Shown here: piece after piece, positions 54,093 to 62,726 of the stretch | Layout: the number at the start of each line of letters is the position of its first letter | Position numbering within the stretch: position 1 is the first letter of the stretch | Source of the DNA: Bradyrhizobium paxllaeri | GTDB lineage: Bacteria; Pseudomonadota; Alphaproteobacteria; Rhizobiales; Xanthobacteraceae | Assembly (NCBI RefSeq): GCF_001693515.2 | Contig: NZ_CP042968.1 | Span: forward strand, 4,960,001-5,024,000 | Length of the DNA: 64,000 nucleotides | Reading direction: 5' to 3' | Program-made: the position numbers and the translations under genes | Notes under the pieces: generated by a model | What the model was told of the DNA's origin: nothing | Database searches by the model: none | What the model saw: only the letters and a program-made list of their open reading frames with translations

Positions 54093-54733
54093 TGATCGTG
54101 TGGCTATCCTCGCGCGTGATGCACTCGATGGCCGAATGCGCGCGGGATTTGTCGCCCCTGGAGAACGGAGGAATCCTTCTCGGTTGGCGTTCAGGCGAGG
54201 ATCGTATCATCGTCGATCTGCGCGGCCCCGGCCCCCTCGCCCTTCACGGTCGCCATTGTTTCCTGCCGGATCACAAGTGGCAGGTGGCGGAAATCAACCA
54301 CGCGTTCGAAGCAAGTGGCGGCGATTTGGACTATCTCGGTGACTGGCACTCCCATCCCTACGGCGCCGCCGAGATGAGCTGTCTCGATTCGGCGACGCTC
54401 TTGCAGATAGCCCGACGGGTGAGTGAGCCGTTGATGCTCATCGTCGCCGGGAGCGGAACGGACTGGTCGCCGCGCTGCTGGAAAGGACAGGTCGTCCGTT
54501 CGTTGCTTCGGCGGCGATTATTGGCGACGCCCCAGGAGCTGAAGATTTTCGATCCTTCTTCGGTCTGGCCACGGCGGATTGCAGTCTCATCGACGTCGTT
54601 GACGGCGCAGGCTGACCGCCAGTGCGCGGCCGTGGCGGCACTACCGCAATTTCGCGCTCACCGTCGGCATTCCGGATTACAGGAGCCGATAGTCCAGGAA
54701 CACACCTGGCTCGCCGCTAGGTTGCCAACATAG
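54092..54733 (+). CDS. JAB/JAMM isopeptidase of the conjugation cassette
   Basis: 213 aa starting at an ATG that overlaps the E2-E1 stop (TGATG). The JAMM zinc site is complete: Glu24 in Glu-Asn-Gly-Gly-Ile-Leu, then His86-Ser-His88-Pro, Ser96 and Asp99, the exact H-x-H-P-x6-S-x2-D spacing. Such enzymes cut isopeptide bonds made by E1-E2 pathways or trim a modifier precursor (as Cap3 does for Cap2). The last 60 residues beyond the JAB domain are Arg-rich and unlike it. Confidence 0.9.
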   Translation: MIVWLSSRVMHSMAECARDLSPLENGGILLGWRSGEDRIIVDLRGPGPLALHGRHCFLPDHKWQVAEINHAFEASGGDLDYLGDWHSHPYGAAEMSCLDSATLLQIARRVSEPLMLIVAGSGTDWSPRCWKGQVVRSLLRRRLLATPQELKIFDPSSVWPRRIAVSSTSLTAQADRQCAAVAALPQFRAHRRHSGLQEPIVQEHTWLAARLPT

Positions 54734-54840
54734 CGGTTGATCACGCGGAACGGCGCGCGAATGGTTTCTTGGCTGTTGATCGAATGGAGATCACACATTC
54801 AGCCGGGCCGATTATTCCAAAACTCAACGCTGTCCGGAGA

Positions 54841-55014
54841 TCAGGGCCTCGGTGTACGAACCTCGCCGATGATCACCGGGTATTCAAACGCGACGCCTTC
54901 CCGATCGTACTCTTCTAGCCAAGCATCAGCGACCTCGAGCGTCGCAAACACCCTAAGATGATCTGTGTCGCCGACCTGCTTGCTAGTGTCGACATAAATC
55001 CAAACTGTTCTCAT
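54841..55014 (-). CDS. small conserved protein
   Basis: 57 aa starting Met-Arg-Thr-Val-Trp-Ile-Tyr-Val-Asp-Thr-Ser-Lys-Gln-Val-Gly-Asp, then a helix (Ala-Asp-Ala-Trp-Leu-Glu-Glu-Tyr-Asp) and Val-Ala-Phe-Glu-Tyr. A GAGGAT ribosome site precedes it. It resembles a family of short cytoplasmic proteins frequent in Bradyrhizobium with no known role. Convergent with the JAB gene. Confidence 0.75.
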   Translation of the reverse strand: MRTVWIYVDTSKQVGDTDHLRVFATLEVADAWLEEYDREGVAFEYPVIIGEVRTPRP

Positions 55015-55024
55015 TTGACTATCC

Positions 55025-55174
55025 TCAATTGGCTTGCGCTTTTGCTCTCCGGTTGTATTCGCGAATATCGTTGCGGTTCAATGCCATGATGCTGATCCGT
55101 GCGAGTATCGTGAGCTCGCCCAGCGCGCAAATTAGGATCAGCGCTTCAATAACCGCGTGCCAGTTCGGCCTCAT
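55025..55174 (-). CDS. small single-span membrane protein
   Basis: 49 aa: one helix (Ala-Leu-Ile-Leu-Ile-Cys-Ala-Leu-Gly-Glu-Leu) and a basic tail. It lies 10 bp upstream of the 57-aa gene on the same strand, probably in one operon with it. A longer in-frame extension to 55330 looks non-coding. Confidence 0.45.
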   Translation of the reverse strand: MRPNWHAVIEALILICALGELTILARISIMALNRNDIREYNRRAKAQAN

Positions 55175-55416
55175 CCTGGCAAAACTGGGGATGTAGTTGC
55201 AGCGTCGCAGGTAGACCAGTTTCCCTGCCGCCCGGCAACCGGATCGGCTCGTCGAAACTCGGCCCCAGCCTAATGAACGCTCTGGCTTCTCTGCCGCGGG
55301 CTCTCCAACCCGACGCGGATGGGCGGGCAAGGGCTAAACCAGATCCCGAATCCCGAAGCTATCTGGTCAGGTGCGCCAAGATGGCTTCACAGGCCTTCTC
55401 GGCGTCGGCGGAGACG

Positions 55417-55711
55417 GTTGCCGCCACTGTGAAAACTCCGCCCTTTGTCATCGGACGCTCTTGCTGTAGTTGGTAAATATAATGGTCATCATGTCCCCTG
55501 CCTTAACCTTGATCGGAATCGGTCGCGGCCGAGATATAGGATGGGAGTCCTGATGGTAAGTGGGCCGTCAACGCGATTCTTAAATCGTTGGCGGCCCCTG
55601 CTAATCACTTCCAATCGCCCTGGCACAGACAGAAGCGGTGAGCAGCATTCGCGCCAACGTATTCAGAGATTCCGGTCTATCAATCCGGGAGACTACGGGA
55701 AGCCGTTGTAG
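55417..55711 (+). repeat. 290-bp diverged direct repeat, copy 1
   Basis: Aligns along its whole length with 58259-58557 (shared words include CATCGGACGCTCTTGCTGTAGTTGG with one frame, CCCTGCTAATCACTTCCAATCG, and GACAGAAGCGGTGAGCAGC). In copy 2 the block is the upstream region of the minus-strand gene at 57965-58270; in copy 1 the start codon of that gene is lost (CAT to CAC). Confidence 0.85.
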
Positions 55712-56571
55712 TTCTTTGGTCAGCCTTCAGTGCCCCACTACCGCGCACAACGCATGGCCCACTTTGAGCGCTGAGGTTGCCTGGGCGCTGAAATCGGCGT
55801 GGCACCCTGGCGCGCTTGTTTGGGTCACCGCTTTGTATTGCTGCTCTACTCGCACGCTAGGAGCACGCGCGTTTACCCGAACGCAATCTGGATTCCGATT
55901 AACGGGACATCAATTTGCGACCGATGTAACGCAAACTGCCATGTCGTACGACGCTTTCGAGGGATAGCTGCGATCAGTTGGTCATTTTTGCGCGAAAGAT
56001 GCGAAACATGAGCGAGATTCTCCGCCAAGCGACGCAAGACAATGGTTATGCGATCATTCATTCTTGGAGCTCTGGTTCAGAGGCGCATGGGGCGTTTCCT
56101 CCCTGATTTGGCCGTGTGAAGTTCGCGCGGGCTTTTTTTCTGCATTCAGCAAAAGCGCGGCGTTCATACATGTAAAGTGTAAGAGAGCTAGCAAGGGACG
56201 GCCAGCGAATTGATCGTTCGCCGTCGGTTGAACCGCGAAGCGGTCAGGCAGAATACTTCGTGCTGAGCCGCTACGGTGGCCGCGCAGCGTGCTCCTCCGC
56301 GTTTGGGCGCGCGGCCAGCTTCCCCGCTGGCGCCAAAATGAAACGTGGCGAAGTCGTCAGCGTTCAGTATGCGTCGGGGAATTCCTCTCGTGCCCTCTCC
56401 AGCGGCATAGGTTGTCGATACGCTCGATTGAAAAGCGCGCCCAGTTCACGGCTTCCTCCGCCGGGACATGACGTTGGGGCTGGAAATGCGCCCTGCGATC
56501 GCATCTGGGCGTGCCGCGGTAGAAATACCTAGCCTGTCCCACTCCTATCCGTTTCGCCAATTGAGATAGGT
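55712..56571. other. gap without recognised genes
   Basis: Short frames only. A T-rich run follows GTTCGCGCGGGC near 56130, but no strong hairpin is seen. Confidence 0.4.
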
Positions 56572-56889
56572 TTGACCGCGCGATTGTATTTGCCGACACC
56601 CACCGTCGGGCTCGTGAAACAGGGTTACACTTGGCCCTGCATAGTAACGAGGGTATCGATATTGATTAATGCAATGCGTCCGTCGCCGGCGAATAAATTC
56701 TGCGATCCCGCGCTTTTTTCGACTGATTTCACCACACCGCATTGTCTACTTTTGCTCGCGGCAACCCAGCCTCCGGTTTTCGATTGCAGTGACGCCAAGG
56801 TGATCCGGCAGTTCGCCGAGTGCCCGAACGATCTGAGCGCGCCGGGGGTTCGCGCGGACGGCATTGTCCGTATTCTCAATCTGCGCTAG
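56572..56889 (+). CDS. uncertain small ORF
   Basis: 105 codons; the second half (Ala-Thr-Gln-Pro-Pro-Val-Phe-Asp-Cys-Ser-Asp-Ala-Lys-Val-Ile-Arg-Gln-Phe) looks protein-like, the first does not. It contains the 18-base word also found at 43292. No family recognised. Confidence 0.25.
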   Translation: MTARLYLPTPTVGLVKQGYTWPCIVTRVSILINAMRPSPANKFCDPALFSTDFTTPHCLLLLAATQPPVFDCSDAKVIRQFAECPNDLSAPGVRADGIVRILNLR

Positions 56890-56924
56890 GGGAAACGAAC
56901 CAAAGAATGAACTGCTGACATACG

Positions 56925-57440
56925 ATGACTCAGGACATGCCCAGTCTAGCAAGAGCGGCCGACAGTGGCTCTGCTGAGAGTCAGGAGGTGGTCCGGCGAT
57001 TCATGTGGGAAATAAGATCGATCAATTTATGTCTGGAGGAACTTCGCCAATTCCGTGCCGATGTACTTGGAATTACTGGACCACAGTGGATGATCTTGAT
57101 GGCCTTGACGGAGCTGGATAGAGAAAACGGTGTTCCGGTCAACGTGGTATCGAAACTTATGCACGTCGACCCTTCATTCGTCACGACCCAATCAAAGCTG
57201 CTGGAGAAGAAGGGCTTCCTGCGGCGTAGGACCTCCACAAGCGATGCCCGGGTCGTCCAGATGTCACTGACGGACAAGACTTGCAAGCATCTCGCTAGCG
57301 TCGCTGCACAACAGGAACTCCTCGATAAATTTGTTTTTGGTGATTTCGGTCTTCACGAACTGAGTGAGTTCGCTAATAGGCTCACTGCACTCAGGCATCG
57401 TCTAGAGAAAGCTCGCTTGAAAGTCGCCATGGAGTCCTGA
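56925..57440 (+). CDS. MarR-family regulator
   Basis: 171 aa with a winged helix: Leu-Gly-Ile-Thr-Gly-Pro-Gln-Trp-Met-Ile-Leu, Lys-Leu-Met-His-Val-Asp-Pro-Ser-Phe-Val-Thr-Thr-Gln-Ser-Lys-Leu-Leu-Glu and the wing Arg-Thr-Ser-Thr-Ser-Asp-Ala-Arg. It probably represses a nearby stress or catabolic gene; target unknown because the flanks are small or broken genes. Confidence 0.92.
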   Translation: MTQDMPSLARAADSGSAESQEVVRRFMWEIRSINLCLEELRQFRADVLGITGPQWMILMALTELDRENGVPVNVVSKLMHVDPSFVTTQSKLLEKKGFLRRRTSTSDARVVQMSLTDKTCKHLASVAAQQELLDKFVFGDFGLHELSEFANRLTALRHRLEKARLKVAMES

Positions 57441-57644
57441 GACCAAACGCATAATCCTTATGGCGCGTGTGAACGAATTCGAACCTTCATCTCCAGCTCC
57501 TCAGTCATGGGAGCAACGCGGCTGACGTGCAAGGCCATTGCCACGATCATTTTAACATATGTGAAGGCAGTGAAGATCGTGCGGCGTAATCTCGAAAACC
57601 CAGGGAGGCGAATTCATACTTTGTAATCGATTGTAACCTTGGGG

Positions 57645-57671
57645 GCCGCCGATCTACGATCGGCGGCTTTT
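57645..57671 (+). terminator. intrinsic terminator
   Basis: Perfect 10-bp stem GCCGCCGATC/GATCGGCGGC with a 3-base loop and TTTT after it on the plus strand. It ends a transcript coming from the left, either the MarR mRNA or a short non-coding RNA in 57441-57645, where no gene is seen. Confidence 0.8.
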
Positions 57672-57679
57672 CGCTAGGC

Positions 57680-57772
57680 ATGAGCATGACCCTTCACGAC
57701 GTCCCATTCGTGGTGGCGCTTATCTGGTTGGCCGCCCTTAGCGGCGGACTGATCCTCCTGTTTTTTGCGTGA
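57680..57772 (+). CDS. tiny single-span membrane protein
   Basis: 30 aa, almost entirely one transmembrane helix (Val-Val-Ala-Leu-Ile-Trp-Leu-Ala-Ala-Leu-Ser-Gly-Gly-Leu-Ile-Leu-Leu-Phe-Phe). It begins right after the terminator, so it would need its own promoter. Plausible but unproven. Confidence 0.4.
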   Translation: MSMTLHDVPFVVALIWLAALSGGLILLFFA

Positions 57773-57964
57773 GTGCCTTGACCAACGCGTCCCTTCCGGT
57801 GGTGCCATAATCGTCCGCCATGATCAGGAAAAGTCCAGGGTATTCGGTGGTGCATCATGGCCGCTGCGGTGCCGCCGGCTCACTGCTCGTGCGAGAAAAG
57901 CGCGGCGTTTGCTATTGGTCAGCAAGCGAGCCGGACTTAATCGGGCACGATGTCGTCGGCGCCA

Positions 57965-58270
57965 TTAGTAAAAGTCATGCTCGGCAACATGCCAGTTCTC
58001 GTCCATCGAGGCCATGCATTCCTTCGTTATGGGCCGTCGAAGAGACCGCCGGAGGCTTTTCAGTTCCGCCAAGGCCTCGACCTCCAACTTTACAAAGCCG
58101 GCCAGCTTTCGGTCGTCCTCTCGGATCAATTGAACCTCGATCACCTTGAGACTTTCACCCCTGCTAAACTCAGTCCGGATGTCTTCCTTGATCTTGTCGA
58201 CTTCTTTTTGGGCGAAGGCGGCGGGCTTGGGCCACAAGACCCAAGCTCCAATCGCAACGATTGCCGCCAT
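57965..58270 (-). CDS. small exported/anchored protein
   Basis: 101 aa with an N-terminal hydrophobic segment (Ala-Ile-Val-Ala-Ile-Gly-Ala-Trp-Val-Leu-Trp) and a soluble domain Val-Gln-Leu-Ile-Arg-Glu-Asp-Asp-Arg-Lys-Leu-Ala-Gly-Phe-Val-Lys-Leu. The last 35 residues drift from the pattern of similar small proteins (Lys-Glu-Cys-x-Ala-Ser-Met-Asp-Glu), suggesting frame damage near the end. Its upstream region is repeat copy 2. Confidence 0.5.
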   Translation of the reverse strand: MAAIVAIGAWVLWPKPAAFAQKEVDKIKEDIRTEFSRGESLKVIEVQLIREDDRKLAGFVKLEVEALAELKSLRRSLRRPITKECMASMDENWHVAEHDFY

Positions 58271-58557
58271 TGTAAAAATCCGCGCGTCGTCATCGGACGC
58301 TCTTGCTGTAGTTGGCCAGTATAATGGTGATCATGTCCCCTGCCCTAACCTTCGACCCGGAGCCGGTCGCGGCCGCGAGATATAGGACCGTGAGTCCTCA
58401 TGGAAGTGGGCCGCCAACGCGGTCCTAAATCGCTGGCGCGCCCCTGCTAATCACTTCCAATCGCTCTGCCATCGACAGAAGCGGTGAGCAGCATTCGCAG
58501 GAACGTATTCAGGACTTCCACTGTATCAATCCGGGCTACGACGGGAAGCTGTTGTAG
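58259..58557 (+). repeat. 290-bp diverged direct repeat, copy 2
   Basis: Partner of 55417-55711. Read on the minus strand, both copies keep an open stretch ending Asn-Tyr-Ser-Lys-Ser-Val-Arg and TGA about 20 bases before the ATG of the small exported protein, so a short upstream ORF may be conserved. Confidence 0.85.
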
Positions 58558-58680
58558 CTGACGCATAGAGCTTCTCATTGCGGCTGGCTCACGCGCCAAT
58601 CCAGATCTTTTAGCTGATCTTCTCGCATTTGCCTTCGGCCAGTTTAGTGGCTCGGCGGTGGCGCGATCGTTCCCGATCAT

Positions 58681-59064
58681 TCAGCGCGACGGCATCGGCA
58701 GCTTGGGAAGTTTGGAAGGGTCAAATTTGGTCGGCCGCTCTTCGCTGAGGATGAGCGTCCCTTCGAGAACCACTCCCGGCACATGTTCCGCCGTCCCGAC
58801 ATACTTGCCTATCTTGCCGGGGCAGGTTCCCTCAAGCTTCAGCGTGAGGTCATCGGCGCCAAAGACGGATGCATGCCTTTCGCTGTGCCGTTTGATCGTT
58901 ACGATCGCCGTGAACCGGTCCCCATCAACCTCGCAGGTGCCACTGTAGATCATGATGCTATCGCGGCCCCAGATTCTACCGTCCGCGACATGCGCGATGC
59001 CGGTGCCTTGGCCTCGTGGGGTTTTGAACCAAACGGCATAAGTTCCGTCCCTCAGCATAAGCAA
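58681..59064 (-). CDS. GrlR-family protein
   Basis: 127 aa. Leu-Arg-Asp-Gly-Thr-Tyr-Ala-Val-Trp-Phe-Lys-Thr-Pro-Arg-Gly-Gln-Gly-Thr-Gly with an eight-stranded lipocalin-like pattern (Gly-Arg-Asp-Ser-Ile-Met-Ile-Tyr-Ser-Gly-Thr, Ser-Val-Phe-Gly-Ala-Asp-Asp). GrlR represses type III secretion in enteropathogenic Escherichia coli by binding GrlA; in rhizobia such proteins are common and of unknown role. No type III secretion genes are in the window. Confidence 0.72.
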   Translation of the reverse strand: MLMLRDGTYAVWFKTPRGQGTGIAHVADGRIWGRDSIMIYSGTCEVDGDRFTAIVTIKRHSERHASVFGADDLTLKLEGTCPGKIGKYVGTAEHVPGVVLEGTLILSEERPTKFDPSKLPKLPMPSR

Positions 59065-59079
59065 CCCGTTCTTCTGTAT

Positions 59080-59538
59080 TCACAATAGCCGCAAGACTGT
59101 TCGGCCCGGCTTCCTAAAGACAGAGTTAATTCCGTCGGCCGTGCAACCAAGGGTGATAAGTCCTTCGAAGCGTTTCCCGCGGGCGATCTGTTCCGTGAGG
59201 AAGCCTTTACCCAACATGAAGGTCACCGTCATGTTGTTACCTGGAACAACAACGCCACGAGTTTCCCTAGAAGCGGTCTTCTCCAAGCCGGTCCACACCG
59301 CTGCCTTAGTGGTGCGGTCACGGCATTCCTGAAACGCAGTTTCCCGTCCGCTTCCGGCATCCGCCCCCTCGGTTAGCACTTCCGGAGCACGTGGACGCGC
59401 ATCTCGGGGTGTGCGTTTGAACCTCTGGGCGATTTTGCTAACCGTCCGCTCTCTTGCTGAGGAACTCAGACAAGGGCGTAAGTCCCTGAAGAAGATTGTA
59501 ACAACCACATGCCTTTTGCTCGAGGCTCTTGCGTTCAT
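59080..59538 (-). CDS. hypothetical protein
   Basis: Up to 152 aa. The C-terminal 75 residues look real (Val-Trp-Thr-Gly-Leu-Glu-Lys-Thr, Val-Val-Val-Pro-Gly-Asn-Asn-Met-Thr-Val-Thr-Phe-Met-Leu-Gly, Thr-Leu-Gly-Cys-Thr-Ala-Asp). The N-terminal part is Arg-rich, so the true start may be an internal GTG. It lies 15 bp upstream of the GrlR gene on the same strand. No family recognised. Confidence 0.4.
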   Translation of the reverse strand: MNARASSKRHVVVTIFFRDLRPCLSSSARERTVSKIAQRFKRTPRDARPRAPEVLTEGADAGSGRETAFQECRDRTTKAAVWTGLEKTASRETRGVVVPGNNMTVTFMLGKGFLTEQIARGKRFEGLITLGCTADGINSVFRKPGRTVLRLL

Positions 59539-59620
59539 GGATCGTACGCATACGACGAAGGCCGCCGGATTGACGCATGCGCGGGAGCGCGGCGAGCACT
59601 ATGATTGCGTTGCGTGCAGG

Positions 59621-61273
59621 TCAGGCGGCCTGCTGATCGGTGGGCTCGCTGGCCTGCCGCAAAAGCTTCCATTCCCAGGGCAGCAGTTCGTGCAGACGCG
59701 AAGCGGGAAGATCGGCGATACGGGCGAGGACATCGGCGAGCCAGGCCTTGGGATCGACGTCGTTGAGGCGACAGGTCGTGATCATGGTCAGCATGATGGC
59801 GGCGCGGTCGGCGCCGCGCAGGCTGCCGGCAAAGGTCCAGTTGCGCCTGCCCAACGCGATGCCGCGCAACGCTCTTTCAGCGGCGTTATTGCTGAGGCAG
59901 ATCCTGCCATCGTCGAGGAAGCGGGCGAAGTCGTCCCAGCGCCTGAGCATGTAGTTCATGGGCTTCAGGACCTCGGAGGAGCGCGATAGGGTTTCCCGCT
60001 CGCGGAGCAGCCAGACGTGCATGTCATCGAGCAGCGGCTTGCTCAGCTCCTGGCGTACGGCACGCCGCTCGTCGGCACTGCGGCCGTTGATGGCGCGCTC
60101 GATCTCGAACAGGGCGTCAAGACGCCTGACCGCCTCCAGCGCGATCGGGGAGACCGGTTTGCCTTTCTGTGGGTCCCGGGCGGTTTTCTCGATGTCGGCC
60201 AGCTCGAAGAAGCCCCGCCGCGCATGGGCCAGGCAAAATGCCGGCGTGATCGGCATCGCTTTCCTTTGTGGGTCGAACAACGGATCGAAGCCGCTATAGC
60301 AATCCGCCTGCAGGATACCGGCGAAGGCGGCCAGATGCTTCTGGGGATGTTCGCCCCGTCGGTCGCTCGAGGCGTAATAGGCCGCCGCCGGCGGCGCAGG
60401 CCCACCGTAGGGCCGGTCATCCCGTACATAGGTCCAGATTCGCCCGGTCGTGCACTTGCTCTTGGCCAGGATGCGGATGGTGGTGTCGTCGCCATGAAGG
60501 CGATCAGCCGCGAGCACATGACGCTCGATCAGCTGGAACAGCGGCATGACGGCAAGGGTTCCGTGGCCGACCTGGTCGGCCAGTGTCGATAGCGGCAAAT
60601 CGATCCTCTCAGCCTTAAAGCGCACGCTCTGGCGATTGAGTGGGATATGCATGCCGAACTTGTCGAACAAGATCGTCGCCAGCAGTTGCGGACCGATGAA
60701 GCCGCGCGGCGTGGCATGGAACGGTGCCGGCGGCTGGCTGATCTTCTCGCAATCGCGGCAGGTGAACTTTTCCCGCACCGTCTCGATCAGCTTGAACCGA
60801 CGCGGGATCTCCTCCAACGTCTCGGTCACATCCTCGCCCAGCTTCGCCAGGCGCGATCCGCCGCAGCATGCACAGCTCGTCGGGGCCTCGATGACGACGC
60901 GCTCGCGTTCGATGTCGTCCGGCCAGGGCTTGCGCACCGGCCGCCGACGCGTGAAGGCGCGCACGCTCTGGCTTTTCGCCGCGGCGGCCTGAGCGGCAAG
61001 CTCGTCCTCGCTCGCCGTGGTGACAAGTTCTTCGAGCTCCAATTCCAATTGCTCGATCAGCCGCGCCGTGCGCTCGGAGCGCTGCCCGTACAGTTCGCGC
61101 TTGAGCTTCTCGATCCGCAGCTCAAGATGCACGATCAGCGCCTCGTTGGCCGACAGCTCCGCCCGCGCACTGGCGGCTACCGCCTCGGCTTGCAGCCGCG
61201 CCTCACGCTCGGCCTGCAGCGCCGCCAGGGCACTCACGAGGTCCGATGGAAGGTCGTCCGGCTTCGATGTCAT
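59621..61273 (-). CDS. tnpC: IS66 transposase TnpC
   Basis: 550 aa: leucine-zipper-like N-terminal coil, zinc finger Cys-Ala-Cys-Cys-Gly-Gly ... Cys-Arg-Asp-Cys, then the DDE core Gly-Asp-Asp-Thr-Thr, Gln-Ala-Asp-Cys-Tyr-Ser-Gly-Phe and Asn-Asn-Ala-Ala-Glu-Arg-Ala-Leu. Complete. Confidence 0.96.
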   Translation of the reverse strand: MTSKPDDLPSDLVSALAALQAEREARLQAEAVAASARAELSANEALIVHLELRIEKLKRELYGQRSERTARLIEQLELELEELVTTASEDELAAQAAAAKSQSVRAFTRRRPVRKPWPDDIERERVVIEAPTSCACCGGSRLAKLGEDVTETLEEIPRRFKLIETVREKFTCRDCEKISQPPAPFHATPRGFIGPQLLATILFDKFGMHIPLNRQSVRFKAERIDLPLSTLADQVGHGTLAVMPLFQLIERHVLAADRLHGDDTTIRILAKSKCTTGRIWTYVRDDRPYGGPAPPAAAYYASSDRRGEHPQKHLAAFAGILQADCYSGFDPLFDPQRKAMPITPAFCLAHARRGFFELADIEKTARDPQKGKPVSPIALEAVRRLDALFEIERAINGRSADERRAVRQELSKPLLDDMHVWLLRERETLSRSSEVLKPMNYMLRRWDDFARFLDDGRICLSNNAAERALRGIALGRRNWTFAGSLRGADRAAIMLTMITTCRLNDVDPKAWLADVLARIADLPASRLHELLPWEWKLLRQASEPTDQQAA

Positions 61274-61319
61274 GAAGCCATTGAATCAGATCACGTTGCA
61301 GATTCAAACCGTAAAACGG

Positions 61320-61667
61320 CTATCCGACCCGCGTTGGTCGCAGCGTATCTTGAGGGTTGCGCCAATCGATTCCGGACAACAGGTAGTTCATCTGCGCCGG
61401 TGAGATCGTCACTGCTTCGCCCGCAACCGTTGGCCAGATGAACCTTCCTCTCTCGAGTCTCTTGGTAAACAGGCATGCCCCCTGGCCATCGTGCCAGATC
61501 ACCTTCACAAGATCGCTTCGGCGACCGCGGAACACGAACAGATGACCGCTGAGCGGGTCCTTGCGCAGCACCTCCTGCACTTGGAGTGCCAACGACGGAA
61601 AGCCTCGGCGCATGTCCGTGTAGCCTGTCGCGAGCCACACTCGCGCGCCCGTCGGAACCGGGATCAT
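61320..61667 (-). CDS. tnpB: IS66 accessory protein TnpB
   Basis: 115 aa of the IS66 Orf2 family: [26 protein letters not shown]. Needed for efficient transposition. Overlaps tnpA by four bases. Confidence 0.96.
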   Translation of the reverse strand: MIPVPTGARVWLATGYTDMRRGFPSLALQVQEVLRKDPLSGHLFVFRGRRSDLVKVIWHDGQGACLFTKRLERGRFIWPTVAGEAVTISPAQMNYLLSGIDWRNPQDTLRPTRVG

Positions 61668-62065
61668 CGGCGTACCAAAGCATCGAGAACGCGACGCAGT
61701 GCGTCTCCATCAACGTCGCCATCGACCCGGATCCGGTGCCCGCTACCAAGATCAATCTCGATGATGCCCTGGCTCTTCCGTCGACGCGCCGCCGTCGTCG
61801 TCAACGGCGCTTCGGCCACCTCCGGCGGCGGCACAGACGGCCCAATCGCGACCGGCACGAACGGCGCTCTACTCGTTTCACCGTGCTTGCAAAGCTCTTT
61901 GCGCCACCTGAACAGCTGGCTCACATGAAGGCCGGCCAGGCGGGCCACCTCGGAAACGCTGGCTCCGGGCTCGAGCGATGCTGCAACGAGCCGCTCCTTC
62001 TCATCCTGCGACCACCGGCGCCGCCGCTCTACCGATGTGATCACCTCCGCACGCGAAATCGTCAT
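61664..62065 (-). CDS. tnpA: IS66 accessory protein TnpA
   Basis: 133 aa with an N-terminal helix-turn-helix ([10 protein letters not shown] ... [16 protein letters not shown]). First gene of the element. Confidence 0.94.
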   Translation of the reverse strand: MTISRAEVITSVERRRRWSQDEKERLVAASLEPGASVSEVARLAGLHVSQLFRWRKELCKHGETSRAPFVPVAIGPSVPPPEVAEAPLTTTAARRRKSQGIIEIDLGSGHRIRVDGDVDGDALRRVLDALVRR

Positions 62066-62249
62066 AGCGCTTCTCCTAGGATTACCCCTAGGACCTGCAG
62101 CGATCGCGTTCGTCGAACAAGGCGGCCTTTGGCGGAGGGATACTCAATATGGACAAGCCGAGCAAATTCATCGGCGGTTCTATCGGTTAAGTGACGAAGA
62201 GCGCGAAACGCCTCAAAACGCGGAGTGAAACGCCTGCATCAGTGTGTAG

Positions 62250-62726
62250 TCAATTCCCGGATGGTGTCTCAACTGGAACAGCAAAGCCCGCCTTTACGCG
62301 ATCCAATACGACCATAGTTTTAAAGCTCTTGATGTCCGGGTTCACATAGAAGAATCGCCGAGTGAACTCCTCATAATCTTCCATGGTGGGCGCGGTAACG
62401 TACAGGACAAAGTCCGCGTCGCCGGTGACGTAGAAGCCGTTGACGACCTCAACTGATGATCTGATGGCCTTCTTGAATCTATCGATTATATCTGAACGCT
62501 CTCGCTCCAGGGTCACCAGCACCAGCATTTGAATAGGTCTGCCCACCGCTTTCGGCGAAACGATTGAAACATCGGCCTCGATAATACCTTCCGAACGGAG
62601 CCTCTTCAGTCGGCGTTGACACGCGGTTGCAGAAAGCCCCGCCAGTGCGCCGATCACCTCGGAAGTTAGGCGGTTATTCTTTTGCACGATCTCGAGGATG
62701 CGGGCGTCTATCCGATCGTATCGCAT
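62250..62726 (-). CDS. Lrp/AsnC-family transcription regulator, paralogue
   Basis: 158 aa from ATG 62726; the frame goes further upstream but this ATG aligns with the start of the paralogue at 9275-9751, which has the same length. Shared runs include Ile-Val-Ser-Pro-Lys-Ala, Gly-Phe-Tyr-Val-Thr-Gly and Met-Val-Val-Leu-Asp-Arg-Val-Lys-Ala-Gly-Phe. The helix-turn-helix differs at recognition positions, so the DNA target may differ. Its neighbour is the IS66 element. Confidence 0.92.
   Translation of the reverse strand: MRYDRIDARILEIVQKNNRLTSEVIGALAGLSATACQRRLKRLRSEGIIEADVSIVSPKAVGRPIQMLVLVTLERERSDIIDRFKKAIRSSVEVVNGFYVTGDADFVLYVTAPTMEDYEEFTRRFFYVNPDIKSFKTMVVLDRVKAGFAVPVETPSGN

Larger units (their letters stand above)
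59610..62100 (-). mobile_element. IS66-family insertion sequence
   Basis: All three IS66 genes are intact and in the usual order tnpA-tnpB-tnpC on the minus strand. Exact terminal repeats could not be fixed by eye; the edges given are approximate, just outside the genes. Confidence 0.88.

Noticed and set aside
52159..54733. Calling the cassette a type II CBASS
   Set aside because: No CD-NTase (cGAS-like) or effector gene is seen on either side: an amino-acid binding protein lies left, microproteins and repeats right.
59411..61441. Long plus-strand frames opposite IS66 tnpC
   Set aside because: Shadows of the transposase; no independent features.
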